Positions 35,101-47,503 of a stretch of 64,000 nt of DNA are shown here, piece after piece. Source of the stretch: Nipponacmea schrenckii. Lineage: Eukaryota > Mollusca > Gastropoda > Lottiidae. The DNA lies in assembly GCA_030562195.1 (NCBI GenBank), contig JAUJPP010000005.1:35389106-35453105 (forward strand). The letters run 5' to 3'. The notes under the pieces were generated by a model that worked only from the letters and a program-made list of their open reading frames with translations, ran no database searches and was not told where the DNA came from. How positions within the stretch are numbered: the first letter of the stretch is position 1; every line of letters begins with the position of its first letter. Both the position numbers and the translations under genes were made by a program.

Positions 35101-38100
35101 ATAATGGCTAACTGTTTTATGTTTGAATTATAATGGGTAACTATTTTATGTTTGAATTATAATGGGTAACTGTTTTATGTTTGAATTATAATGGGTAACT
35201 GTTTTAAGTTTGAATTAAAATGGGTAACTGTTTTAAGTTTGAATTATAATGGGTAACTGTTTTATGTTTGAATTATAATGGGTAACTGTTTTATGTTTGA
35301 ATTATAATGGGTAACTATTTTATGTTTGAATTATAATGGGTAACTGTTTTATGTTTGAATTATAATGGGTAACTGTTTTAAGTTTGAATTAAAATGGGTA
35401 ACTGTTTTAAGTTTGAATTATAATGGGTAACTGTTTTAAGTTTGAATTATAATGGGTAACTGTTTTATGTTTGAATTATAATGGGTAACTATTTTATGTT
35501 TGAATTCCAATGGGTAATTGTTTTACGAATGAATATCAATGGGTAACTGTTTTATGTTTGAATTATAATGGTAACTGTTTTACGTTTGAATTATAATGGG
35601 TAACTGTTTTATGTTTGAATTATAATGGGTAACTGTTTTATGTTTGAATTATAATGGGTAACTGTTTCATTATCAAAGTATAATGGGTAACTGTTTTGTG
35701 TTTGAATTACTATAGGTAACCGTTTTTTGTTTAAATAACAATTGGTAAATGTTTTGTGTTTGAATTACTATAGGTAACCGTTTTTTGTTTTAATAACAAT
35801 TGGTAAATGTTTTGTGTTTGAATGACAATGAGTAACCGTTTTGTGTTTGAAGTACAGTACCATGGTTGACTGTTTTGTGTATGAATGACAGTAGGTAAAT
35901 GTTTTGTGTTTGTATTATAATGGGGAATAGTTTTGTGGTAGAATAGCAATGGGTAACCGTTTTGAGTTTGAACTACAATGGATAACTGTTTTGTATTGAA
36001 TTACCATGGTGGACTGTTTTGTGTATGAATAACAATAGGTAATTTTTTTGTTTGATTTACAGTAGGTAACTGTGAGTCCGTGAAAGCTCTCTGTTAAATT
36101 TATCGAATGTCCGAATGACGAAGTCTACTTTGAAAAATGTCTGTCGTCGGCGATATAATTATATGTGATACATTAAACCATGAGTAGGAGTAGATAGACG
36201 GATAAATCATGTTATTATTACAACATTAATCTACTAAAATCAATAAATATACATCAAATGATCTGACATTATCAGTTTTAGTTATAGATGGAAACAGTTT
36301 ACGTCAATAGATAGGGTAGAATTTGAAACTATTAATGTCATCGTCGTAATGAAGAGTTGATAATGGGAATTAAGCTAATGGTTATCGGCAGTTATCAAAG
36401 TTTTAACACAGGAATGTGTTTTTGAATTTTATAACAACGTATAGTTCATAACACAGTTATTACTACCTCTTCAGCCATTGGTAGAAAGTCGAAAGAAAAT
36501 AGTTTGAAATAGTAGTAGAAAGGTCAAGATCAGTCACAAGCCTTCTCTCAACACATGTTTTAGTCCGTAAGCCGTAATCATACATCCAGCCTTAAAACGT
36601 TTGTTGTGCAAGGCATTCGCTTAAACCTTCGCCAATGTTCGCTAGTTTCCGTGATTTAAACAAAGCAGCATTTTTGTCCCAAAGTTGAAACAAGTGGCGC
36701 CTGTACCTGCTTATCATTAACAGGGTTGTCAATCAAACCGGAGGTCGAGTAATAATCAAATACTCAGATGTTGTATTCTATTTAGGCGAATTAAAGCTAC
36801 TCTTTTACAAGTAATTTCCCTTCAAGTCCATCATTGTAATCACAATAATTGATGCTTCGATACATTATCAATATAATTTAGTTTCGTACAATTAACCATC
36901 AACAAGAATATTAGTTGCTAAGGGCATGCTTAGTTAAGTATTGCGACCGATATAGTTTTTTTCCCAATGAAGACTAGTCTTAAGCATTATCATCTCTCTA
37001 AATAATTTGATGGGGTCTAATTGAATGCTAATTGGTCCAGTATAATGAATATCTTCTTACTGTGATCTTTCTTATTGTGAGAATGAAAGTCCTATGAAAA
37101 TCGATGGATCTAGAAATGGTGATACTAGTAGTTGATTTCTATTTCCAGGTCCAATTTCAGTAATATTGTATCTTACGAATTCTGAAAGATGCCTATGTCC
37201 ATATACTTGAGTATAGCCCAAGTATAATACTAATACATTTGCTAGTTAGTTAGACAATGTTATTTCTGCCTGTAGAATGTACATGCCGATTTTTTTTTGT
37301 CAAACATTGGCGAAACCTTTGTAATGAGTTTCAAAACGCAATGAGTCGGCGAGTAGTTTGTGTTACTCATTAGGGCACGTCATTTTGAATAATAATATGA
37401 AATATCTATGACTGTCCAGCTTTTTTTCGCCACCAAGAAATAATCATTTGTTTACTACTTATTGACTTATGTTTCTCGTGGATTATTATCCACGGTTTGA
37501 AGATCGATCTCAAGAAGTATGATGAATGTTGTGTTACGTTTATCAAAATGAATGTTGTGTTACGTTTATCAAAATGAATGTTGTGTTCAGTTTTGTCAAG
37601 ATGACTGTTGTGTTCAGGTTTATCAAAATGAATGTTTTGTTAAGGTTTATCAAGATGACTGTCGTGTTCAGGTTTATCAAGATGACTGTTGTGTTCAGGT
37701 TTATCAAGATGACCTTTTGTGTTCAGGTTTATCAATATGACCTTTTGTGTTCAGGTTTATCAAGATGACTGTTGTGTTCAGGTTAATCAAGATGACTGTC
37801 GTGTTCAGGTTTATCAAGAGGACTGTTGTGTTCAGGTTTATCAAGATGACTGTTGTGTTCAGGTTTATCAATATGACTGTTGTGTTCAGGGAAGGTATGA
37901 TTATTTGGAATATCTTGTATATACATGTAGTTTTATCTAGAGAAGTATTGTATATAGGTTTATCAAGGTGGCTTTTGTAGTTATATCTTATAACGTCATG
38001 TGAGTAGGTTTATCTAGAGAAGACTTGTATTATTTTTTATTTAAAGGTTCAGTTTGAATGGGGCTAATGAAATATGTTTTTAGGCAATCTTGTTTAAGTT

Positions 38101-41100
38101 ATTGGTAGAAATCTTGTACATATGTTTTGATTGAGCATGTAGTTTTATAAAGATAGCCTTTGTAATTAGATTTATCTAAATATGTTTATCTAGGGCAATC
38201 TTGCAATATGGTACATTTGATTTCGTACACACACAATATTAACATTTTAAAGCGTAATTAATTTAATATTCTTAGAGTTTTCCAATGGAATCGATCATAA
38301 TTTACAACTCAAAGAAGAAAACAGAATAACATTAAAGAGTAGACAATAAACATTTACGTATCGTGGACAATATACAGTCAGTCATACGATGACTTACTTC
38401 TTATTCACCCTTTATTGGAAATCGAAATGCAATGGAGCTTTACGATCTACTATCACCCAAGTGCCCTCACCCTATTCTTAAAAAAACTTTCCTATAAGGA
38501 CTTGTACGTGTGAGATTTTAAATTTCCAAACTGCGGTACTAGTACCTTTGGTGGATACCTACAAACACCCAAGGCAGTATACCTAAGTATCCCCTGGGAC
38601 GATTTGCGATAAGTATTCTTGTGTAATAAGCGATAGCAAATCAATATTTCTGAATATTAATATATGCCGATGTTGAGTGTTGATCATTGTAATCTGCTAA
38701 TGCAGCCCAGTTTTTTTTCTCGGTAGAACAAGGTATAGGTAGGGTGTATATCAGATATGATATTATGTCAAATATTAATGAACGCTAGCCAAATGAACAT
38801 TGATTAATATTTTAATTATTCAGGGCAGTAGGCAAGACAACAATCATATCTAATCAAACAACCAGTTTTTATATTATCATATTATCATACAATCACATTG
38901 TAAATAACCTTCTCTCTAGAATTAAATTATATAGGAGTTTTACGTCCTGTATGTCTTATTGAGAACGCCATTTATGATGTGATACTAATTGTTTTCTACT
39001 CCTTTAGCAAGCTATTCGTGAAATTGAATGAAGTTCACCTCACTGGACAGTAAAAGTAAATTAGTGATTTCTAACTAGTCCTTGACGGAATTTATTGAAG
39101 TATGTTCTAGAAAAGCTTCTCCGAGTTGGAATCATTAGACCAGAAACAAAATTGGCTCTCGGAAAATTGCGGTGGTCATGATGAGTTACTAATATCGATT
39201 ATTGTCGTCGTCGATACAAGTATAACAAGATTATTATTATCTGACAGTCACTACAAGTCAGCACCGTGAAATTGGTTTCATTGATGATCTCCCACCCAAG
39301 GTCATGCTAAATCGATACTCGGGATTTGTCAATGATCTTCATAGTCACTCAGAATGATTTTAGACTATATGTCAGCTTCATACACATTTTTACATAACGT
39401 AGTTCCGAACTTGTAAATAGATCAGATGTTAATGCCAGAGTAACAGGGGAAGACAACTTCCAGTTTTGGGCAATTTGTCATTGTCTTCAAATTGCTCAAA
39501 ACTGGTAGCGCTTCATTATTATTTAAATCTTTTCGTACCTGTACAGAAATTCAATATTTTGAAATTAATGGAGTTTTGTGCTACTCTTTTGCACCTTATG
39601 GATTTGTGAAGACAGATTATTTATATCTGATAGTTCATTTATTTTAGTGGAGTTGAGCGAATAATGGTTTTGCCTTGTAATAAGGCTTATTATGATTCAA
39701 TGCTAAACAATTATCATGTAGTGTACAACAATATTGACAGACAAATTAAGACGAGAATCAAATTATTTCCATAAGCGGTCAAGTTGGTATTATATTGACC
39801 AAAGGGATTTGAAGCTAATTAATGTCCAGGTTTCAGTGATAAAGAGCTTCCTACTCAAAAGCGATTCGCAGATTAAAGACTTTGTGGTGGATGAAATAGA
39901 TTTTTCGGCTCAATGTCGAAAATATATTTAATTTATATGCAAGAATTGATTTGTTGCTTCTTTATTTTTATTACCGCGTTTAAATGTCAAGTCGATGAAA
40001 AAGAAGATATAACTGCAAGTTACAAATGTTATTGTTGATTGGACACGTCTTCAATAAAAATGGGCCCTATACCATCAATACGGTAAAAAATAAGTTTTAC
40101 AATGAATATTACATATTCCTCATAAGTAAATCAGATAACACGAAATGAAACATGTAGATTTTCATTTTGAATAGAGAGCTTACATGCTGTATTTCATAAT
40201 GTTTTCCTGAGCCTATTTACGTATTTCGACTTTGGTCGAAAACGTATTGTAATCGTTCGGATGAGTTTAAATACAAACTGGTAAAATGTACAGAAATTCT
40301 AAATCTACAGTTGATCTTGATTTCTATTATCAAATTAAACAAAACCGGAAGTTCTATCTCTTACCGGAAGTGAGAACCGAAAGTTGAGTTTTTTTTGCTT
40401 TAGCAAGTTTATTTTCAGTTCGATTTCGACCGAATTTTCAGATTTGAAAACTTCAATGTATTTGTCAACTAACAGGTATAGGTTATATGCAATTCGGTTA
40501 AATCAAGGGTAATCCGCAAAAATTCAGACCGTGATTTCTCGTTTAATATAAATGGTAAAATTTTGAAACTTTACCAGTTGATAGGCGATATGATTATGAT
40601 TTTTGAAAAGTTTTGAAAAAAAAATTCGACTTCCGGTTTAGCTAGGTGAAAAGTGAAAACTGTTTTATAAATAACTTGTCAATAGTAATCGATTTGACCT
40701 AAATAATTTAGTCAAGCTGCCATATCGGCCGCCATTTTGAATTTTCATTACAATTCTTAAAGCCGAAAATTCAGACACTATTGATAGACCGATTTCGATG
40801 AAATTTAGCACATAGATACATTGGATCATTATCTACCTTTTCTAGGAGGCTGATTTTTAAATTTCGTATTTTTTTCGAATTATTCTAATTTCGGTTTTTT
40901 CAAATTAGGTCACTTTAACGGCTACGGAAGGTGTGACCCACTTGATCTATGACCTTGAAAATTAAGTCAAATAATATTCAATATATTGTCTACGAGTAGG
41001 TATTTTTTAATTTGGCTTACTTAAAAAATTCATAGAGATAAGTGTACTTAAATACAGCAAAAGTTGATAATTTTCATATTTTCGCCATTTTTAACCGTTA

Positions 41101-44100
41101 CGGAAGGTGTGACCTAATTATTTTATGAGTTTGAAAACTAGGTCAAATGATATTCAATATATTGTCTAGATGTAGGTCATTGCAAATTTAGCCTATATAA
41201 TATTTTAAGGCTCTCGAAATACGTTCATAATTGTAAGCAATTCTAGCCTCTAATATTTATTGTATTAGAAAGCGGCCATATTTCTTTAATATTTTATCTT
41301 TATCAGCATCAGTAATTATTATATGAACACAAAGGGTTGCATGTGTTCTTGATTGTTAGAATGTATAATAAGTGTAGAAATCAGATATGCGTGAATTAAT
41401 AATAAATGAATTGCATTACGGTTATCTTTCTTGGTTGCTAGACTACATGTTACACTGTTAGACAAATAAGGGATTCTGGCATATTCACATGCTCGTTGCT
41501 TCTCTCGAGGCATAGATCGCCAACAACAGTTTGCTGAATTCCTAGGCCCTGGGCAGTCCCTCAGCTCTCCTGACATCTTCCCCATACACCTCTGTAACTA
41601 CTGGTCTGGATCAAAGCGAAAATTCTCACTTTTCTGGTTAACGTCTTAAACTTGCTTTTGTCTTTTATCGAAAAGCTAAACGTATCATAAATAAAATCTA
41701 CATCAATATGCTAGAAAAGATACAGACGAATGACTATTCATTGTCCTTCAAGATTAGCTGTCAAGGGTATTATTTCTATTTAGACATGATATCAAAAATA
41801 CGCTCTGGAAGGCACCTTGACACGTATTTTCCCCAATAGTTTTGATCTTATTTATAATCGATGAATTTCAAATTTCACCCTCAGATTTTAATTTCTGTTA
41901 AGCGAATATAAACAAAAACTCTCGTCACTTCCATCTCTATATTGTTCTTTGATTTCAGACGAACCGTATAATTTAGATCTTATCATCGGATAAATCTATG
42001 CCCAATGAGCAAAGCAAACATTTGAACGACTATATCCCTTAGATACAACTTTTACTTTATTCTTTGTTTTCGTTAGACGTTTTTTTTGGGGTTTTTTCGG
42101 GAAGCTCCCTAGCGCAACTCGAAAATGGTATTGAAATTTTGTTTGAAAAATGCGATAAGATACGTACTGGAATAAAACATGAATATTTATAACTAAAATT
42201 TTTATACATCGGAAGTGAGAAATTGCATAATAATAATTGAATAATTGCATAACTTGTTGCTAATTATCCGATCGCTTTGAAAATTACAGAATATAGAGAA
42301 GTCGCCAATAGAAATAAAAAGACATCATAAAAAATGTTCTACCACTTCCGGTTTTTGCGTGAGAACTTCCGGTTTTTCAGAACCACGTTGGGTGACCCAA
42401 CCTCCGGTGTAACTATGTAAGAAATGAGTACAAAAGCTATACATATAAACTATCAGGCATAGAACCCAATTAGAGGAAAAAATTCTAACCTTGACCTTCA
42501 ATTACCTCAATAATTTTCAAGTTAAATGTACTTGACCTAAGCTGTCCATACATATGCTTATAATGGTTGTTAAAAAATTTGTTTTGAGTGTTTAAAAATC
42601 CAAAAGGCTATATCACGTGACCTTGTATCAAGTGGCCCCATAGGAGTTGTTTGCCACTCTCAGTACTGTTCACAGTTCTAGTATTTTATTGTCTTAATAA
42701 CCATATTGAGATACTATGATTTCCAACCAGTATTAACGAGCAATAAAGATAATGTTTATTGCTGGGTATTCCTTTAACATAAGGGTTAAAATTATGGCAG
42801 TGGAACTAAAGTGGCAAATTTTCATTAAGATTGACTGGAAGTTAAGAACTAATTACTATGATTAGGATTTATTAAATTTCATTGATTATGCTAATATAGT
42901 CCAGATGGTATTTGATCAGCATGTCTGTTTATTGCTTGTCTAGATTGATTAGGAATTCGTGGAAATTCAGTCTTTTAGATTCTAAACAGCCGAACACTAC
43001 CAGGTTTCATAGGTGTCGTATGCACTAAATCTCAGTCAATATGGTCCACAGCCTTGTGTAGATATTCAAAGCATCTTCTGAAGTAATTGGTTCAGATATC
43101 GTGTGAATGTCTGAATCTTACTGAGCTTTACTCCTGCAACACATTCTATAGAGAATACTCTATTTCAGATTAGGTTAGTACAGACATCAGAGAACTAACA
43201 ATACCTAAACAATATTTTTAATGAACTGCATCTTATACTTGGCATTAGAAGACCTTTATCGATGATTGCCCAAGATATTGTCAGCAATGAATTGATCTTT
43301 GTACTGTTTAGCTTCTAGGATTAAAGCTAAACTCCCTAAGGAGTTTTGGCAGCTCTACAGCAATGTGACATTTCAGTCCAAGGACTGAATTATTATCATT
43401 ATCAGCAATTTCCATATAGAATTATTTCTGATATGAAATGTCAATTAAATCATTAAGACTAGAGGCCAATATTAGATTATGTTTTATTGTTGATTGAGCA
43501 TTCTGTCACAGTGTCTTAATAAATTATCATATTTATCGTATTTATCATATAGTCGTGTCATTCCACAATATGGTGGAATTGTCCTTAGAGAGATAGAGAT
43601 AGTATTCAACACTTGAGCTACTCTGTTTCTGTACATCTAACAAAATTACATACGTCTTTTTTACAATGTATTGTAGAAAGATAATCCGTCAGGCAAGCCC
43701 ACTGGCAGCAATGATTTTGAATAAAAACTTGACAGTTCAGTAACAATCAGAGGAATGAAATATTCATATATTTCAAGATATTTGATTTTTCAATAGGATT
43801 CACCCATGTATGATAACAATTTCAACAAGTTTCATCAAAACCCGTAAAGAATTGTGCCTTTTTGAGTGTTACAAGCTAAAAATCGAAATCGATTTAAAAA
43901 ACAAGGGCAATAATTCATATAAAATATTTTGCAATATTACTTTTTTTCAATAGTGTTCATCCTAGTTTTTTTTTCTAAAAATGTGTGCCTTCTAGAGTGT
44001 TTAAAAGTTTAAAAAAATTTTATGCGTTTTCAAAAACAAGGGCAATGACTGATACCAAACATTTTTCGATTTACAGTATCTGATTTTCAATAGTTTCATC

Positions 44101-47100
44101 CTGTGGTGATTACAAATACTCATCCTGCGTTTCATCAAATCCGTGAAGAATTGTGCCTTGTAGAGTGTTTACGAGCCAAAAAAGCGAAATCGTTTTTAAT
44201 TCATATCAATTATTTTGCGATATTTCTTATTTTGAATAGGGTTCATCCTTGGGCGATAATTAAAAATTTCAGCCGTTTTTTCCTAAATCTGTAAAAAAAT
44301 TGTGCCTTCTAGACTGTTTACGAGCTAAATTTTGATGCGTTTTCAAAAACAAAATAAATGATACATAATATTTTTTGATTTATCTGATTTCCAATAGGGT
44401 TCTTCCTTGGGTGATAAGACATACTATGCTAGGTTTAATCAAAATCCGTAAAGAATTGTGCCTTGTAGTGTGTTTACGAGCCAAAAATCGCGTTTTAAAG
44501 AAGATTAAATATGATTTGACGGACCAATGATAATATACTCCCTTCCCCCCATTTGATGAGGGCCGGACTGGCAGTTGTTCAAAGGAAGTTAAAAATGTAA
44601 TAGAGACTTTTTTTTTCTTTTTTGCATTCTGAATCCATTCAACATATAAAAAATAGTTTATGTGATGACGAACACGAGTTTTATTGATTAATTATGCTTG
44701 TTATGTTCACTTTGTTAGAAACAACATTGATATATTGCAAAATTGCACAATATTTATTATTATTATTTATGAACCTGGCAAGACAAGTGGTTGGATATTG
44801 ATAAATATTTTGTAATGTAACCTCTTATGGGTAGGAGGAGTTGTAAACACCTACTTTATGGACATAGTCTACCAATATATTTGCCAATATATTCTCGAAA
44901 TTCATCCTTCTAAAACTGTTTCTTGAAATCTAATCAAAAACATTCGAAATATGTCACACGAAAGCATGGCCAATACTTCGTTTCGGGACTGCCACTGCAC
45001 AAAAAATTACTATTTTTAGAATTATCTCCCATGTTCATCTCTCATCATCCTACAAAATCTCAAAGAAAGTGCAATATCCAATTTCAAATCTAGACCATAA
45101 ATTAGTCAAAAATAGGAATGCGAAACCCTTATAATTAACTAAAGAGTTATTGCCCTACATAGCTCTATAATGCTATAGTTACGAAAATTGTTTCTTACAA
45201 TACACACGCGGAATGGGCTTCCCCAAAGTGTACTTCAATATATATTATGTTTATAGTGTATTTTATTATATTTTTAGGTGATCGAGTTTATCCAGATAGT
45301 CAGTGCCCCAGACCACGTGTTCCTAGAGAATATTTTATTATGGTTAATGTTGTTTGAGGCCCTAATTTTACCGCACTGTCTCTGGTGCTTCAGTAAGCGA
45401 TATCGTCATGGTTTAGTTTACATATGGAAAGTATATATTAAACGTGATATTACCGCTGTTGAAGAAGGTATGTATTAAAGTGGCAATAGCTGTATATATC
45501 GATGAACCAAGATCAGCTGAAAATTAAAAAATGTCGTTCTAGCTATAGTCAGAAGGAACTGGGTGCTAGATGTTTTGTTTTTAAAGTCCTCTATGATGTG
45601 AAGTAAAAGATAATCTAATCATTAAAATATGTGTATACGAAAGCTCTGGCCCCAAACTTGTGCATTTATGGAACCGTTACTTCAGAAAATTTTGTTACAT
45701 TGGGGTATCATGAGAAAGACATTCAATTATTAGCTACTTTGAAATGATGACAATTCATTGTCTGAATCAGATTTCTGATTTTCTTGGTATGTTATCTTAG
45801 TTAAGTCATTCACAATTCACAATATTTTAATATATATAATTTATATATTAGTTGAGTTATGAGTGTACTAAGGGATACAACCTTGAATTGAGATGTTAAA
45901 ACATTTGCAAGAAAAAGTGGTCTGAATTCTCGCATTTCTCATCCAATTAGTGGCTATTTGTACTCTCTAACGTTTTTTTTCTTCAGATCCATCTGCGTGT
46001 ACTTTACAGTCTTATACTAGAAAGGTACGGGATGTTGACGGTAAAACTGTCCGTATAACGACAAAGGTGAATGGTCGCGGTACTATACTTTCGGATAAAC
46101 ATATCGCATACAGGAACGGCGACGTTCGTAACGGGATCACTGTAGTTGTAGATAATGCAACGTTAGAAAGGAATACAAGAACTAATGCGATTCCTGTGAC
46201 GGATTTAGATGACGGAATGGTGGCATCTAACAATTATAGTCCATGCACTGCTTATGATACTCCCGCCAAATCTAATTCGTCGCGCCATAATTCTGACCCT
46301 GTTAGTCCGAGTAGCTCTTATTTGAGCACTCCACTCCGGGATGTCGACTTGGAACGCAGTGCGTCGTCCAGTTCAAGAAAGTCGTGGAAAGAACAAATGA
46401 GGAAGAAACATCTACCTCCAATATTCGTGAACGAAGGATTTGAGAAGGAGGCCACGTCTGCTGAACGTGATGACGTAAAGGAATCTCATTACTACGTATC
46501 AAGTGACTACCATCCGGATTATCTAGTGAATAGCTTACCACGAAGCATTCACAGTGTTAAAACTACTGAAAGTGAAAGTGAAGGAGCCAGTAACCAGTAT
46601 AATGACGACGATATTAATCACATCCTAGACCCGGATAAAGGAAGTCTTTCTTCAGAACAGTGTTTGGTCATGGACATTTCAGATGACAAAAGCGATCTAG
46701 CTGAACGTATTGAATTAGAGACTCGAGATAGAGATTTGATATTCCGAGAGGATTCTCGAACCCCGACTCCAAGTAGAAAAAGTCCTACTCCGAGTTCTAG
46801 TGCTAGTGATACTATCAGTAACGGAAGTGAGAAATCGGTGACACTTGAACCCTACAAGGAGGAAAGACGGCGACCATGGATGGACATTGAAGAGGAGACA
46901 ACCTCGTTTCAGTCTTCTACAAAAACTCTATCCACAGACAGCGAAATGGATCGAGGTTTCGAAGAGGCTCTAGCTGCAGGATTTACCTCATCTATGGCTG
47001 GTTATTCTACGATGGGTTTAGCTTTTGAGTCTATAAAGGAGGAAGCCGAAGAAACTAGTGAACCAACCTCGCCCCAAATCCCACGTTCACCTTTTAGAAT

Positions 47101-47503
47101 TAGGGCCTCGTCATCACAGTCAAGTTCGCCGTCTCAGGAATCGTCTTATAACCCATTTGATAGTGCATCAATAATTCTTCCAACAAAAGACAATGTGAAC
47201 CATTCTTATCCGGAGCAAGAAGATTCACACTTCACAAACGGCTACGACGAATCGGTTTCGTCATTCAAAGGGAAAACGTTTGGAAAGTCGCGGGAAACCC
47301 CACAGTTAACAAATGGTTATGATTCTTTTGTTTCCGACTTTTATTCGCCCAAACGAGGTGTTGTTCAAGTTAAGCCCTCGCTGGATTCCCAAGTGTCTCA
47401 ATTATCAGAATCATCTATAGAAGTTGAACACATCAACAAAATGGCTTTAAAGAAACAAGGTCTTTTGGATGATAATAGTCAAAAAAACACGGCTTATTTT
47501 TAA
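32120..47503 (+). CDS. GPR153/GPR162: Orphan rhodopsin-class receptor, GPR153/GPR162 type (3 coding exons)
   Basis: Seven-pass plasma-membrane receptor without known ligand. Exons 32120-32878, 45278-45467 and 45987-47503; donors gtaagt and gtatgt, acceptors tttttag and cttcag; phases 0 and 1; 821 residues. The N-terminus is only about 6 residues. TM1 is at about 7-31, TM2 38-66, TM3 75-103, TM4 117-138, TM5 158-185, TM6 232-253 and TM7 266-290. Cys75 and Cys151 fit the conserved extracellular disulphide. TM3 ends HWMTIPRYR instead of DRY, and TM7 has LPHCLW instead of NPxxY, both as in vertebrate GPR153/GPR162. The QCRF...GFSVFF, ALILPHCLW and KRYR..LVYIW segments also match that pair. Exon 3 encodes a Ser/Thr/acidic cytoplasmic tail of about 500 residues, probably disordered. 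An in-frame stop at 32,093 makes ATG 32,120 the start. Candidate AATAAA sites lie at 48,734, 48,758 and 49,206. Confidence 0.88.
34731..36072 (+). repeat. 29-bp minisatellite with 174-bp higher-order period
   Basis: Roughly 45 copies of a unit built on GGGTAACTGTTTTATGTTTG plus AATTATAAT. Copies at the edges are most diverged. Variants differ at set positions (TTTTATG, TTTTAAG, TTTTACG; CTGTTTT or CTATTTT; AATTATAAT or AATTAAAAT). The CTATTTT variant starts at 35,135, 35,309 and 35,483, exactly 174 bases (6 units) apart. AATTAAAAT also recurs at 174. Confidence 0.93.
37518..37890 (+). repeat. 27-bp minisatellite
   Basis: About 14 copies of GTTCAGGTTTATCAAGATGA plus CTGTTGT. Because 27 is divisible by three, all frames lacking a stop in the unit stay open and give repetitive peptides (VYQDDCCVQ, FIKMTVVFR). 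Degenerate GGTTTATC(A/T)AGA units continue to about 38,200. It lies inside the receptor intron and is judged non-coding. Confidence 0.9.
40205..42650 (+). repeat. Dispersed repeats matching inverted copies at 57.6-59.9 kb
   Basis: Three blocks match the opposite strand further on: 40,205-40,415 with 57,995-58,215; 41,095-41,245 with 57,585-57,675; 41,995-42,650 with 59,210-59,860. Landmarks of the last pair are GGGAAGCTCCCTAG, TTATCCGATCGCTTTGAAAA and AACTTCCGGTTTTT. They are rich in CCGGAAGT and related motifs. The 41,095 and 40,205 blocks keep inverted order; the third does not, so it is probably a separate element. Confidence 0.65.
43787..44500 (+). repeat. Tandem array of a ~140-160 bp unit, five copies
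   Basis: Units begin around 43,787, 43,946, 44,087, 44,228 and 44,386 with TTTTCAATAG(G)GTTCATCC variants, followed by CATCAAAA(T)CCGTAAAGAA, TTGTGCCTTGTAGAGTGTTT, ACGAGC and a CAAGGGCAATAA segment. They are strongly diverged and old. Confidence 0.75.

Larger units (their letters stand above)
32879..45277 (+). other. Large first intron of the receptor gene
   Basis: 12.4 kb between TM6 and TM7 coding exons (phase 0). It holds the 29-bp and 27-bp minisatellites, a set of dispersed repeats at 40.2-42.65 kb and a ~150-bp tandem array at 43.8-44.5 kb. No nested gene is supported. A small triplication of a 22-base unit (ACTAGATTTATTGACATT) lies at about 33,566-33,620. Confidence 0.8.

Noticed and set aside
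34731..36072. Regular ~29-base direct repeats reminiscent of a CRISPR array
   Set aside because: There are no unique spacers: units abut head to tail, and the setting is an intron of an animal gene. It is a minisatellite.
37526..37980. Four overlapping 62-80 codon frames over the 27-bp array
   Set aside because: All follow from the unit length being a multiple of three; residues are pure repeat and lie in an intron.
41319..41585. Minus-strand 88-codon frame with a locally GC-richer 5' part
   Set aside because: No recognisable domain, no splice context, and the C-terminal half is ordinary AT-rich intron sequence; possibly an old mobile-element scrap, not enough to call.
46012..46541. Minus-strand frames opposite the receptor tail exon
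   Set aside because: They are antisense shadows of the well-supported exon 3, whose frame, splice sites and composition fit the receptor.
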